A stretch of 64,000 bases of DNA from Moraxellaceae bacterium (lineage in GTDB: Bacteria; Pseudomonadota; Gammaproteobacteria; Pseudomonadales; Moraxellaceae): assembly GCA_030646295.1 (NCBI GenBank), contig JAUSND010000015.1, forward strand, positions 62,001 to 126,000, read 5' to 3'. Of the stretch, positions 7,925 through 16,796 are shown piece after piece (the stretch's first letter is position 1; each line of letters opens with the position of its first letter). Position numbers and translations under genes: made by a program. The notes under the pieces are model-generated. The model worked only from the letters and a program-made list of their open reading frames with translations, made no database searches and had not been told where the DNA came from.

Positions 7925-9139
7925 TCACTGCGGCTCTGGGCGCCCGATAACACCCTGCCAGTACGCGGCATCACGTTCGATATCCTGTGTTGCCGGCGCT
8001 GCACTGCCAGCCCTGTCATTGCAGGCGGGCTCCGCATGGCGCCAACGCTCCCATGCCTCGAACTCTGCAGGGCCCGTGTGACGGCTGTGGCGCTCCAGCG
8101 CACCATCCCACCACAGCACCTGCCGGCTGGTGGCCTGTACCGACTCACACATTGCATCATCAGGAAATGCATCGGGGATTTCCTGCATGGTGGCCGCAGT
8201 CAGCGCACCGCCCAGCCAGGTGTACTCATGCCGTGTCCGCCCGGGACAAGCCGACGACACCAGCCGTGACTCCTGCACGCTCAGGTAGCGCAGGGGCCTG
8301 TCGCCACGCGTCACACTGACATCGCGCCACTCGACCAGCCCGGCAGCACCCGCAGCAACACCCTGCCCCAGCTGAACTCCCCCGATCTGCGCCGCCCACC
8401 AGGCGTTGTCGGCCAGTGCACGCGCCCAGTCCGCAAGGGCCGATGCCCGCCGATACGACCGCAGTTGCGGCAGCACGGCATCATCAAGCCCGATACCCGG
8501 ATCACACTGCGTCGCCCGCCAGACCGGCGCAGCCTCTGCATCTTTATTTCCACGAGCCTCTTCACCACCCCACACACGAGCCACCACGCGCCAGCTCGCG
8601 ATGCCGACATACGGAGCAGGCAGATGCATGTCGACCAGCGGTTGCACCGCAGCATCTTTTTCCAGCTCGAACAGACTGACATCAATATTGACGGGCAGAT
8701 CGCCCGGCCAGAACGGCGGCAGGGAAACACGCACCGGGCCAGCCGGCCGGTAAGGCATCACACCGAACCAGTGCCAGCCCGGCACATGAAACCGCAAGGC
8801 ATTATCGGTTCGCTGCACGTTGCGGCCACGCAAATAAACCGAACGCCAGCGCTTCTTGATACACACATCACGAATACTGCTGACGCCACACAAACCAATA
8901 CGCCCCGTCCACCCGGGCAAGGCAATGACCGGTGCCATGGTGACGCGAACCTCGACAGCATCAGACGCCAGCATGGCAGCCAGCCTGTCGGCATCCATGT
9001 CCAGATTGGTCGCCTGCTCGACCCGGAAAACAATATCCGTGGCGTGCACGCACGCAGGCACCACAAGACCCAGCAACATGAACAGCGCCAGTCCAGCCCT
9101 GTTCATGCGCCCGTCAGAATCACACGCCAGCATCCGCAT
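7925..9139 (-). CDS. Exported protein of unknown function
   Basis: The 404-residue frame contains a signal peptide after a second Met (MNRAGLALFMLLGLVVPAC), so the true start may be the ATG at 9106. The ATG at 9139 directly follows the TGA of the fatty-acid-hydroxylase gene and has AGGACTG before it, which suggests translational coupling. The mature part is rich in Trp and Arg, with scattered Cys (for example RIGLCGVSSIRDVCIKK) that could form disulfides. I recognise no domain. Its link to the upstream membrane enzyme is by position only. Confidence 0.7.
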   Translation of the reverse strand: MRMLACDSDGRMNRAGLALFMLLGLVVPACVHATDIVFRVEQATNLDMDADRLAAMLASDAVEVRVTMAPVIALPGWTGRIGLCGVSSIRDVCIKKRWRSVYLRGRNVQRTDNALRFHVPGWHWFGVMPYRPAGPVRVSLPPFWPGDLPVNIDVSLFELEKDAAVQPLVDMHLPAPYVGIASWRVVARVWGGEEARGNKDAEAAPVWRATQCDPGIGLDDAVLPQLRSYRRASALADWARALADNAWWAAQIGGVQLGQGVAAGAAGLVEWRDVSVTRGDRPLRYLSVQESRLVSSACPGRTRHEYTWLGGALTAATMQEIPDAFPDDAMCESVQATSRQVLWWDGALERHSRHTGPAEFEAWERWRHAEPACNDRAGSAAPATQDIERDAAYWQGVIGRPEPQ

Positions 9140-9826
9140 TCAGTCCTGCTGCCGCAGCGTTTCCCAGTACAGGGTGCCATACAGCCAGTCCATCAGCGGA
9201 AAGGTGATATTGAAATTGCGCGTCTGCATGATGTCGCGCCGATGATGCAGGCGATGCAACTGGCGCATGTGGCGAATCCATGGCAGCCGTGCCAGCGGAT
9301 GCTCCGGCGGCAAATGCTCGCAGGAGTGAAAAAATTCATAGCCCAGATAACCCGCAACCAGTGTTGCCGAAAACAGTGACGCCACATTGGTATTGAACTG
9401 GCTGATCGCCCAGAAGGCCGGGCCCGCCAGCAACACGTTGAACACCACGATCAGCCAGGCGGGAAACAGGATGACACGCCAGTCCCGGGCGCCCTCATAA
9501 CGCATGCGGTCTTCCACAAAAAAACTGTGATGGTCGCCGGTGTGGCGCTTGTAGAACATCGCACTGAGCTTGTGCTTGTGATGCCCCAGATGGATATGCA
9601 CGCTGTACTCACCCCAGTTGAAAAAAACCAGCGCCAGCGGCACCGTCAACCATTCCAGCGGCAACACGGCGTGTAGCGGACGCAGGAAAAACCAGACAGA
9701 CAGCGCACCAAAACCAAAGACAAAACCGCCATGCAGCCAGGCGTTATAATGAGGACTGATGGCAGCCCGGTAACGGGCACGAAAGGGTTCAACATCATGG
9801 GCCATGACAGGTTCCGGCGAGTTCAC
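9140..9826 (-). CDS. Fatty acid hydroxylase-superfamily membrane protein
   Basis: A 228-residue diiron membrane oxygenase of the sterol desaturase/fatty acid hydroxylase superfamily (PF04116-like). His-rich clusters are present: HIHLGHHKHK and HTGDHHSFF about residues 77-100, HSCEH near 165, and HRLHHRRD near 193. Hydrophobic segments lie about 30-70 and 120-160. Such enzymes hydroxylate or desaturate lipids at the membrane using O2. The substrate is not predictable. It overlaps functionally with nothing upstream and is divergent from ovoA, with a 117-base gap. Confidence 0.85.
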   Translation of the reverse strand: MNSPEPVMAHDVEPFRARYRAAISPHYNAWLHGGFVFGFGALSVWFFLRPLHAVLPLEWLTVPLALVFFNWGEYSVHIHLGHHKHKLSAMFYKRHTGDHHSFFVEDRMRYEGARDWRVILFPAWLIVVFNVLLAGPAFWAISQFNTNVASLFSATLVAGYLGYEFFHSCEHLPPEHPLARLPWIRHMRQLHRLHHRRDIMQTRNFNITFPLMDWLYGTLYWETLRQQD

Positions 9827-9943
9827 TGGGGCAACCTGCCCAAACTACCACTCCTGTCGCCACTGGCAAGCCCGGCAACCGCCGCGCACACCGTCTGACC
9901 ACGTGCTGTAGCAGCGTTGTCCCCCACAAATGCTGCTAGAGTA

Positions 9944-12097
9944 ATGACCCTTGATCCGTTGCCTGTTACCGCCGAGAGAACCCTAGACGTGACCGACCTG
10001 TTTCTGCGTACGCCCCTGCTGAATGGCTCTGATGAAGCCACCATGCGGCGCACCCTGGGTGACTACTTCAATGCCACGTTCACCCGCTACGAAACCCTGT
10101 TCAGGACACTGACCTGCGACGAGGCCTATTACCGCAAGCCCATTGCCCTGCGCCATCCGCTGATTTTCTACTTCGGCCACACTGCCACCTTCTTTATCAA
10201 CAAGCTGTTGCTGGCCGGCCTGATCAACGAACGCATAAATCCGCAGTTTGAATCCATGTTCTCCGTGGGCGTGGATGAAATGAGCTGGGACGACCTCAAC
10301 GAAGCCAATTACGACTGGCCCACGGTCAGCGCTCTGGCCGACTACCGCAAGCAGGTTCGCGCCGTGGTGGATCGCGTCATCCGGGAAGCACCGCTATCGC
10401 TGCCGATTGACTGGGAAAATCCGTGGTGGGCCATCGTGATGGGCATCGAGCACGAGCAGATCCACCTTGAAACTTCATCGGTACTGATGCGCCAGCATGC
10501 ATTGCAGTATGTGCAACCTTTACCGGAGTTTTCGCCCTGCACCACCAGCGGCGAGCCTCCCGCCAACACCCTGCTGCCGGTACCGGCAGGTATTGCCCGC
10601 ATGGGCAAGCCACGCACGGCACCGGCATATGGCTGGGACAATGAGTACGGTGTTCGCGAATCTGACGTTACCGAATTCCAGGCCAGCCGTTATCTGGTCA
10701 GCAATCATGAGTTTCTGGCCTTCGTGGAAGCAGGCGGTTATCGCAACGACACACTGTGGAGCGAGGAAGGACTGGGCTGGCGCAACTTCGCCGGTGCGGC
10801 GCATCCATCTTTCTGGGTAAGCGGCACCTCAGGTTGGCAATTGCGCCTGATGGCACAGGAAATTCCGATGCCATGGGATTGGCCCGTCGAGGTGAATTAC
10901 CACGAAGCCAAGGCATTCTGTCACTGGAAGGCCATTCAGACCGACCAGAAAGTGCGACTGCCCACCGAAGACGAATGGTATCGCCTGCATGACGTTGCCG
11001 GTCTCAGCGAAATTCCCTCTGACCAGAAAGCCAACGCGAACATTCATCTTGATCACTTTGCCTCGTCCTGCCCGGTCAGCATGTTTGCTCAAGGTGATTT
11101 TTACGATGTCGTCGGCAATGTCTGGCAATGGACAGAAACGCCGATCTATCCGTTTGAAGGCTTTGAAGTCCACCCGATTTACGACGACTTCACCACACCC
11201 ACGTTTGATGGCCGTCACAACCTGATCAAGGGTGGCTCCTGGATTTCCTGTGGCAACGAGGCTCAGCGTTCATCACGCTATGCCTTCCGCCGCCACTTCT
11301 TCCAGCATGCCGGCTTTCGCTATGTGGTGAGTGATGATAACGCCACGGCCCCGAACATTTATTACGAGAGCGACAAGCAATTATCGGAGTACGCCGAATT
11401 TCATTACGGCGATGAATATTACGGTGTTGCCAATTTCCCGAAGGCGCTGGCGCAGATTGCCATTGCTGCCATGGCCGGCAAACCGGCCCGCACCGCCCTT
11501 GACCTTGGTTGCGCCACCGGACGCGCCACGCTTGAACTGGCCCGGCATTTTGATCACGTGACCGGCGTGGATTTCTCGGCGCGCTTCATCAACCTTGGCG
11601 TGCAACTGGCCAGCCGGGGCAGCATCCGCTACATGCTTGCCGATGAAGGTGAACTGGTGTCGTACAAGACGCGCCGCCTTGCCGACATGGGACTTGAGTC
11701 CGTGAGCAACAGGGTGGATTTCCTGCAAGGCGACGCCTGCAACCTGAAGCCGGTCCTGTCGGGTTACGATTTCATCCTGGCCGCCAACCTGATCGACCGG
11801 CTCTACAATCCGGCACAGTTCCTGCGCAGCATTCACGAGCGACTGAACACCGGCGGCATACTCATGATCACGTCGCCCTACACCTGGCTGGAAGAACACA
11901 CCAGACGCGAAGACTGGATTGGCGGCTTCAAGAAGGATGGCGAAAGCTACACCACCCTTGACGGACTGAAGGCGGTTCTCGGCCAGCACTTCCGGCTGGT
12001 GCAGGCACCACAGGATGTGCCTTTCGTGATTCGCGAAACCCGCCGGAAATTCCAGCACACCCTGTCGGAGGTCACGCTCTGGGAACGCATACGCTGA
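9944..12097 (+). CDS. ovoA: OvoA, 5-histidylcysteine sulfoxide synthase with methyltransferase domain
   Basis: OvoA joins cysteine to the C5 of histidine with O2 and non-heme iron, the first step of ovothiol synthesis. The 717-residue protein shows all three family parts. The first is a DinB-like N-domain with iron ligands H79 and H170-EQI-H174-L-E176. The second is an FGE-sulfatase/SUMF-type catalytic domain (WDNEYGVRE, RLPTEDEWYRL, GNVWQWTETP, GGSWISCGNEAQRSSRYAFR). The third is a C-terminal SAM methyltransferase (LDLGCATGRATLELARHFD) for N-methylation of the thiohistidine. I use the ATG at 9944 because the frame's earlier start would be TTG and adds non-family residues. The partner lyase OvoB is not in this window. 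Confidence 0.95.
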   Translation: MTLDPLPVTAERTLDVTDLFLRTPLLNGSDEATMRRTLGDYFNATFTRYETLFRTLTCDEAYYRKPIALRHPLIFYFGHTATFFINKLLLAGLINERINPQFESMFSVGVDEMSWDDLNEANYDWPTVSALADYRKQVRAVVDRVIREAPLSLPIDWENPWWAIVMGIEHEQIHLETSSVLMRQHALQYVQPLPEFSPCTTSGEPPANTLLPVPAGIARMGKPRTAPAYGWDNEYGVRESDVTEFQASRYLVSNHEFLAFVEAGGYRNDTLWSEEGLGWRNFAGAAHPSFWVSGTSGWQLRLMAQEIPMPWDWPVEVNYHEAKAFCHWKAIQTDQKVRLPTEDEWYRLHDVAGLSEIPSDQKANANIHLDHFASSCPVSMFAQGDFYDVVGNVWQWTETPIYPFEGFEVHPIYDDFTTPTFDGRHNLIKGGSWISCGNEAQRSSRYAFRRHFFQHAGFRYVVSDDNATAPNIYYESDKQLSEYAEFHYGDEYYGVANFPKALAQIAIAAMAGKPARTALDLGCATGRATLELARHFDHVTGVDFSARFINLGVQLASRGSIRYMLADEGELVSYKTRRLADMGLESVSNRVDFLQGDACNLKPVLSGYDFILAANLIDRLYNPAQFLRSIHERLNTGGILMITSPYTWLEEHTRREDWIGGFKKDGESYTTLDGLKAVLGQHFRLVQAPQDVPFVIRETRRKFQHTLSEVTLWERIR

Positions 12098-12131
12098 ACG
12101 CGCGCTGACGCCCGCAAACCGGGGGCTTCGC

Positions 12132-12479
12132 TCACTTCTTGTCGAGCAGCCCCTTCAGTCCGGCAAAGGGATTATGCCGGGCGGGTTCGGGTTCTTTTTC
12201 CCGCGGCGTTTCATCGCCGCCATACAAACGGTGCTCATGGTATTTCGAGTGCTCGTTGTCATGACAATACAAACAGAGCAGCTCCCAGTTGCTGCCATCC
12301 GGCGGGTTGTTCTCGTGATTGTGATCCTTGTGGTGCACGGTCAGCTCACGCAGGTTTGAATACGTGAACTCCCGACTGCAGCGCCCGCATATCCACGGGT
12401 ACAGCTTTAGCGCCCGGTCACGATACCCTTGCTCCCTGCGCGCATAATCACTGCTGCCGCCTGTCTTGTCTGCTGCCAT
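12132..12479 (-). CDS. yajD: YajD-family HNH nuclease
   Basis: A 115-residue HNH protein. The zinc ligands are CGRC (about 31-34) and CLYCH (about 69-73). The HNH core is LTVHHKDHNHENNPPDGSNWELLC. This is the YajD family, widespread in gammaproteobacteria, of unproven biological role; a nicking or repair nuclease is the usual inference. It ends just after ovoA on the opposite strand. GGAGG lies about 6 bases before the ATG. Confidence 0.93.
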   Translation of the reverse strand: MAADKTGGSSDYARREQGYRDRALKLYPWICGRCSREFTYSNLRELTVHHKDHNHENNPPDGSNWELLCLYCHDNEHSKYHEHRLYGGDETPREKEPEPARHNPFAGLKGLLDKK

Positions 12480-12554
12480 TACTCCCTCCTGTTAACCCCG
12501 CCTTAAGGCTGATGCCCTATCCTTTCCAACTGCATCTGCCAATCGGGCAACACA

Positions 12555-14252
12555 ATGGCATCTTCGCTAAAAATAAGGGTATTTGACAGGCTGTCACAGC
12601 GGCCACAATTCAGTACCACCTCACTGGCGCTGATTGGCAGCCTGTTCTTCTCGATTGCCTGCAACAGCCGCTTCTGGGCCATCATGAGTGCGCAACCGGC
12701 CTCATCTGCAGGTGACCGGGCCGTGTTACTGGTTGCCGTCTTCCTGATGATAACCGCCCTGCAATTCATCCTGTTGTCCGTCCTGGTCAATCGCTGGACT
12801 GCCAAGCCCGTCATGATCGTGCTCATCCTGATGACGGCTGCCACCACCTATTTCATGCAGAAGTATGGCGTGTTCATGGATAGCGCCATGATCAGGAACA
12901 TCCTGCAGACCGACCTGAATGAAGCACGGGATCTGCTCGCCTGGGACATGCTGCCACACATGGCCATTTATGCCGTCATACCGTTGCTCTTCGTATGGCG
13001 ACTGGAGGTCAGCAAGCCACCACTGTCCCGCTCACTGCACCAGCGTCCGGTGGCACTGGCGGTAGCACTCATCATCACTGCCGGCAGCCTTTTCGCTGTT
13101 TCCCGGCAGTTTGTGCCACTGATACGTGAACACAAGGAAATCCGTTATCTGGTCACACCCGGCAATGACCTGTATGCCCTCACCAAAGTCGCGGCATCAC
13201 GTTCAAAGGAAATTGCGGCTGAAAAAATCGCCATCGGGATGGATGCAACCGTTGCACACACTAGAGCCGTGCACAACAAACCGACACTGTTGATCATTGT
13301 ACTTGGCGAAACCGCACGCGCCGCCAATTGGGGCCTGAATGGCTACTCACGACAAACCACACCCGAACTGGCAAGGACCAGCACCATCAATTTCCGGCAT
13401 GTCACCAGTTGTGGCACCAACACGGAAACCTCCGTTCCGTGTCTTTTTTCCCCTTTCGGCAAAAGACACTATGACGAAGCCGCCATTCATGAGAGCGAAT
13501 CCCTGCTCAACGTGATCCAGCACGCCGGCATACGTGTCAGCTGGCGCGACAACCAGTCTGGCTGCAAGGGCGTATGTGCCGGTGTCGTCGCACAAGGCGC
13601 CCCATTCATCCGGAATGACCCCCTCTGCAAGGGCAACACCAGCATGGATGAGGCTCTGCTCAGCGGCCTCGCCGGAGAAGTGGAAAGATCCACCGGGGAC
13701 CAGGTCATCGTCCTGCACCAGATGGGTAATCACGGGCCAGCGTATTTCGAGCGTTACCCGCCAGCATTCCGGCGCTTTACCCCCACGTGCGACAGCAGTG
13801 ATCTGGGCCAATGCAGCCGCGAGCAAATCGTCAACACGTACGACAACGCCCTGCTCTACACCGACCATGTTCTGGCCGCAACCATTGCATTCCTGCAGTC
13901 TGAATCCGCCACGCATGACACCGCCATGATCTACCTGTCCGATCACGGCGAGTCGCTGGGAGAAAACGGTGTTTACCTGCACAGCATGCCGTATGCGATT
14001 GCACCCGACGAGCAAACTCACGTGCCGATGGACATGTGGTTTTCCGAGGGGTTTGCCAGAAGCCATGCCCTTGATGTGCCCTGCCTGACATTCAGGGCCA
14101 CGCAGCCAGCCTCACAGGACAACCTGTTTCATTCCGTGCTCGGCCTGCTGAACATTCGTACAAAGGTCTATGATCCGTTGCTGGATGTTGCAGGCAACTG
14201 TCGGCCGGCACTTGTGCATTCCCAACCCGTTCCCGTGAAAGCCGGCGCCTGA
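12555..14252 (+). CDS. eptA: Phosphoethanolamine transferase, EptA type
   Basis: This inner-membrane enzyme transfers phosphoethanolamine from phosphatidylethanolamine to lipid A and lowers susceptibility to cationic peptides. The 565-residue protein has the expected N-terminal membrane domain of five helices (to about residue 180) and a periplasmic sulfatase-fold domain. Zinc and nucleophile sites are visible: GETARAANWGLNGYSR, CGTNTETSVPC with the nucleophile expected at T290, MGNHGPAYFERYPP, and SDHGESLGENGVYLHSMP. Length and motifs fit EptA rather than EptB or EptC. No PmrAB-like regulators are adjacent, so control is unclear. Confidence 0.93.
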   Translation: MASSLKIRVFDRLSQRPQFSTTSLALIGSLFFSIACNSRFWAIMSAQPASSAGDRAVLLVAVFLMITALQFILLSVLVNRWTAKPVMIVLILMTAATTYFMQKYGVFMDSAMIRNILQTDLNEARDLLAWDMLPHMAIYAVIPLLFVWRLEVSKPPLSRSLHQRPVALAVALIITAGSLFAVSRQFVPLIREHKEIRYLVTPGNDLYALTKVAASRSKEIAAEKIAIGMDATVAHTRAVHNKPTLLIIVLGETARAANWGLNGYSRQTTPELARTSTINFRHVTSCGTNTETSVPCLFSPFGKRHYDEAAIHESESLLNVIQHAGIRVSWRDNQSGCKGVCAGVVAQGAPFIRNDPLCKGNTSMDEALLSGLAGEVERSTGDQVIVLHQMGNHGPAYFERYPPAFRRFTPTCDSSDLGQCSREQIVNTYDNALLYTDHVLAATIAFLQSESATHDTAMIYLSDHGESLGENGVYLHSMPYAIAPDEQTHVPMDMWFSEGFARSHALDVPCLTFRATQPASQDNLFHSVLGLLNIRTKVYDPLLDVAGNCRPALVHSQPVPVKAGA

Positions 14253-14399
14253 CACCCCTTCTGCAGTCCCAGCGCAAAACCGCAGCCGCAAGACGACCGG
14301 CAAGTCCATCAAAGTCACATGAACGGCTGTTCACTGCCACCGGATGCCGGTATAGTCGAAATTAATATACAGTCGTCCATTAATTATCAGGATACCGCC

Positions 14400-15056
14400 A
14401 TGGCCACGCTTAACCCGCAGGGCTATACCCTGACCGAAGAAATTGCCAATGCCGTTACGCACGGCCTGGGCACGGCCGCGGCCATCGTCGCCCTGACCCT
14501 GATGCTGGTGAAGGCCATGCCGTCATCCCTGTCGGTCTGGCAGATGGCCGGCATTGCCGTTTACGGCGGCAGCATGATCGCCCTGTTCCTCAGCTCCACG
14601 CTGTATCACAGCTTCACGCACCAGCCCACCAAGGCCGTGCTCAAACGCTTTGACCACTCCACGATCTACCTGCTCATCGCCGGCACCTACACGCCCTTGC
14701 TGATGATCTCCCTGCACTCGACCATGGCCAACATCCTGCTCATCGTCATCTGGGCGCTGGCACTGGCCGGTGTGGCGTTCAAGATTTTCTTCGTGCACAA
14801 GTACAAGCGCGCCTCGCTGATCACCTATCTGGTCATGGGCTGGCTGTCGCTGCTGGTCATCTACGAACTGTATGAGGCGCTGCCCTCGCCCGCGTTCAAC
14901 CTGCTGCTGGCCGGCGGCCTCAGTTACACGCTGGGCGCCGCATTTTATGCCGCCAAGCAATACCGCTACACGCATGCCGTCTGGCATGTATTTGTACTGG
15001 GTGGTGCCGCCTGCCACTGCATTACCATCGCGGCGTATGTCATTCCTTCTGCCTGA
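14400..15056 (+). CDS. Hemolysin III/PAQR-family membrane protein
   Basis: The 218-residue protein has seven hydrophobic helices and the family's metal-site residues: EEIANAVTHGLG at the start, STLYHSF in helix 2, FDHSTIYLLIAGTYTP, and HAVWHVFVLGGAACH near the end. This is the HlyIII (YqfA-like) branch of the PAQR superfamily. A hemolytic role is historical; the normal role is thought to lie in membrane lipid homeostasis. An AGGA sequence is 8 bases before the ATG, and AT-rich sequence at 14350-14395 is a likely promoter zone. Confidence 0.92.
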   Translation: MATLNPQGYTLTEEIANAVTHGLGTAAAIVALTLMLVKAMPSSLSVWQMAGIAVYGGSMIALFLSSTLYHSFTHQPTKAVLKRFDHSTIYLLIAGTYTPLLMISLHSTMANILLIVIWALALAGVAFKIFFVHKYKRASLITYLVMGWLSLLVIYELYEALPSPAFNLLLAGGLSYTLGAAFYAAKQYRYTHAVWHVFVLGGAACHCITIAAYVIPSA

Positions 15057-15135
15057 TCCGGATTATCCGGCCAGCTTTTCCGGATAATTGTCGCCGGTAT
15101 CGTTACAATACCGACTGCCACCGGATGACCCTGCC

Positions 15136-15867
15136 ATGACTGAATCAGTTCGCCTTGCCAAACGCCTTACTACCGATATCCCCTGTTCACGGCGTGATGC
15201 CGAACTTTATATCGAGGGCGGCTGGGTCAGCGTGGACGGTGTAGTGGTCGAAGCCCCGCATCGACAGGTGCGCGCCGATCAGAGCGTCACCCTGCACCCC
15301 GATGCCCGGCCCGATCCGGTGCTGCCTGCCACCCTGCTGCTGCACAAACCGGCCGGCTACGACGCCGATGCCGACAGCGGCCCGAAGCCGGCATTCACCC
15401 TGCTCAGCCCCGAGACCCAGACCCCCGGCGACAACTCCGGTATCCGGCTGCTGCACCGTCACTTCACGCGTCTGGTTGCACCACTCCCGCTGGAAACCGG
15501 TGCCAGCGGCCTGCTGGTGCTCAGCCAGGATGGCGGCATCATCCGCAAGCTCCGCGATGACGCCCACTTTCTGGAACAGGAATATGTGGCCGATATCAGC
15601 GGCGAGATCACTGACGCCGCACTCGCCAGCCTGAAGGAACCAGTGACCTTCAATGGCCGCACCCTGCCGGCCATCAAGGTCAGCCGGCAAAGCGATGCCC
15701 GCCTGCGCTTTGCCCTGAAGGGTGCGGTGCCGGGACAGGTGGCCTGGCTGTGTGATCGTGCCGGCCTGACGCCCGTCAGCATCAAGCGCCTTCGTATCGG
15801 CCGCATCTCACTGGCCGGCCTGCCGGAAGGCCAGTGGCGGTTCCTGACCGCGCACGAGCGCTTCTGA
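15136..15867 (+). CDS. RsuA/RluF-family pseudouridine synthase-like protein
   Basis: The 243-residue protein has an N-terminal S4 RNA-binding domain (VRLAKRLTTDIPCSRRDAELYIEGGWVSV in several parts) and an RsuA/RluF-type catalytic domain (LLLHKPAGYDAD, EQEYVADISG, LKRLRIGRISL-like end). In active enzymes the catalytic Asp lies in an RLDxxSxGLL motif. Here the aligned segment is PLETGASGLLVLS, so Asp is replaced by Glu at residue 120 and the Arg is also lost. The protein may bind rRNA without modifying it, or use a divergent active site. I chose the ATG at 15136 over an earlier in-frame start. Confidence 0.85.
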   Translation: MTESVRLAKRLTTDIPCSRRDAELYIEGGWVSVDGVVVEAPHRQVRADQSVTLHPDARPDPVLPATLLLHKPAGYDADADSGPKPAFTLLSPETQTPGDNSGIRLLHRHFTRLVAPLPLETGASGLLVLSQDGGIIRKLRDDAHFLEQEYVADISGEITDAALASLKEPVTFNGRTLPAIKVSRQSDARLRFALKGAVPGQVAWLCDRAGLTPVSIKRLRIGRISLAGLPEGQWRFLTAHERF

Positions 15868-15978
15868 GCCGTCGACGGGCCGTCGCAACCCTGACGGCCA
15901 GAGCGCTGTCAGCGTGACCCTGCACCATGGCTCGGCTACCATCAGATCCATCAGGTGTTTAACGACAGGGATGCAATC

Positions 15979-16788
15979 ATGAACCACCTCACCACCTGGC
16001 TGGCTGCCAGCCTGCTCACCATTTTGTCACTGCCCCTGCACGCCGCCGTGCAAACCCGCGTCATTGATTACAAGGCCGCCGACGGCACCCAGTTACGCGG
16101 CTACTTTGCCTGGGACGATGCCATCAAGGAAAAACGCCCCGGCGTGGTGGTCGTGCACGAGTGGTGGGGACTGAATGACTACGCCCAGCGGCGCGCCCGC
16201 GAACTGGCTGCACTGGGCTATCCCGCACTCGCCATCGACATGTACGGCAACGGCCAGACGGCTGACAATCCCAAGGATGCCGGCCACCTGATGCACACCG
16301 TGGTGGGTGATACCGAACGCCAGTACGCCCGCTCACTGGCCGGCCTTGAACTGCTGAAAGCGCAGCCGCAAGTGGATGCGAAAAGAGTGGCCGCCATTGG
16401 TTACTGCTTTGGCGGAAAAATGGTGCTCGACATGGCACGCCGCAACATGGAACTGGCTGGCGTGGTGAGCTTCCATGGCGCACTGGCCACTGCCACCCGC
16501 GCCGAAAAAGGCAAGATAAAGGCCAGCGTCCTGGTCCTGAACGGCGAGGCCGACGGATTCATTCCGCCAGCCGACATTGATGCCCTGAAAACCGAAATGA
16601 AAACCGCTGGCGCCGACTTCACCTTCGTGAACTACCCCGGCGCCAAACACGGCTTCACCAGCACCGATGCCGACAAACTGGCAAAAGAACACGGCATGGA
16701 CATCTCCTACAACCCGGCCGCCGACGCCGACTCATGGAAGCGCATGCAGGCATTCCTGCAGCGCATATTTCACAGCAGCAACCACTGA
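15979..16788 (+). CDS. Exported dienelactone hydrolase-family protein
   Basis: A 269-residue protein with a signal peptide (hydrophobic run about 7-22, then LHA-AV) and a dienelactone hydrolase fold. The expected Cys-Asp-His triad is present: GYCFGG with C143, NGEADGFIPP, and AKHGFTS. The VVVVHEWWGLND segment is also typical. Family enzymes hydrolyse lactones or esters; a periplasmic location is unusual for classical ClcD but common in this subgroup. AGGGA is 9 bases before the ATG. It is followed 8 bases later by the alpha-helical paralogue gene, so the two may be co-transcribed. Confidence 0.9.
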   Translation: MNHLTTWLAASLLTILSLPLHAAVQTRVIDYKAADGTQLRGYFAWDDAIKEKRPGVVVVHEWWGLNDYAQRRARELAALGYPALAIDMYGNGQTADNPKDAGHLMHTVVGDTERQYARSLAGLELLKAQPQVDAKRVAAIGYCFGGKMVLDMARRNMELAGVVSFHGALATATRAEKGKIKASVLVLNGEADGFIPPADIDALKTEMKTAGADFTFVNYPGAKHGFTSTDADKLAKEHGMDISYNPAADADSWKRMQAFLQRIFHSSNH

Positions 16789-16796
16789 GCCTTCTG

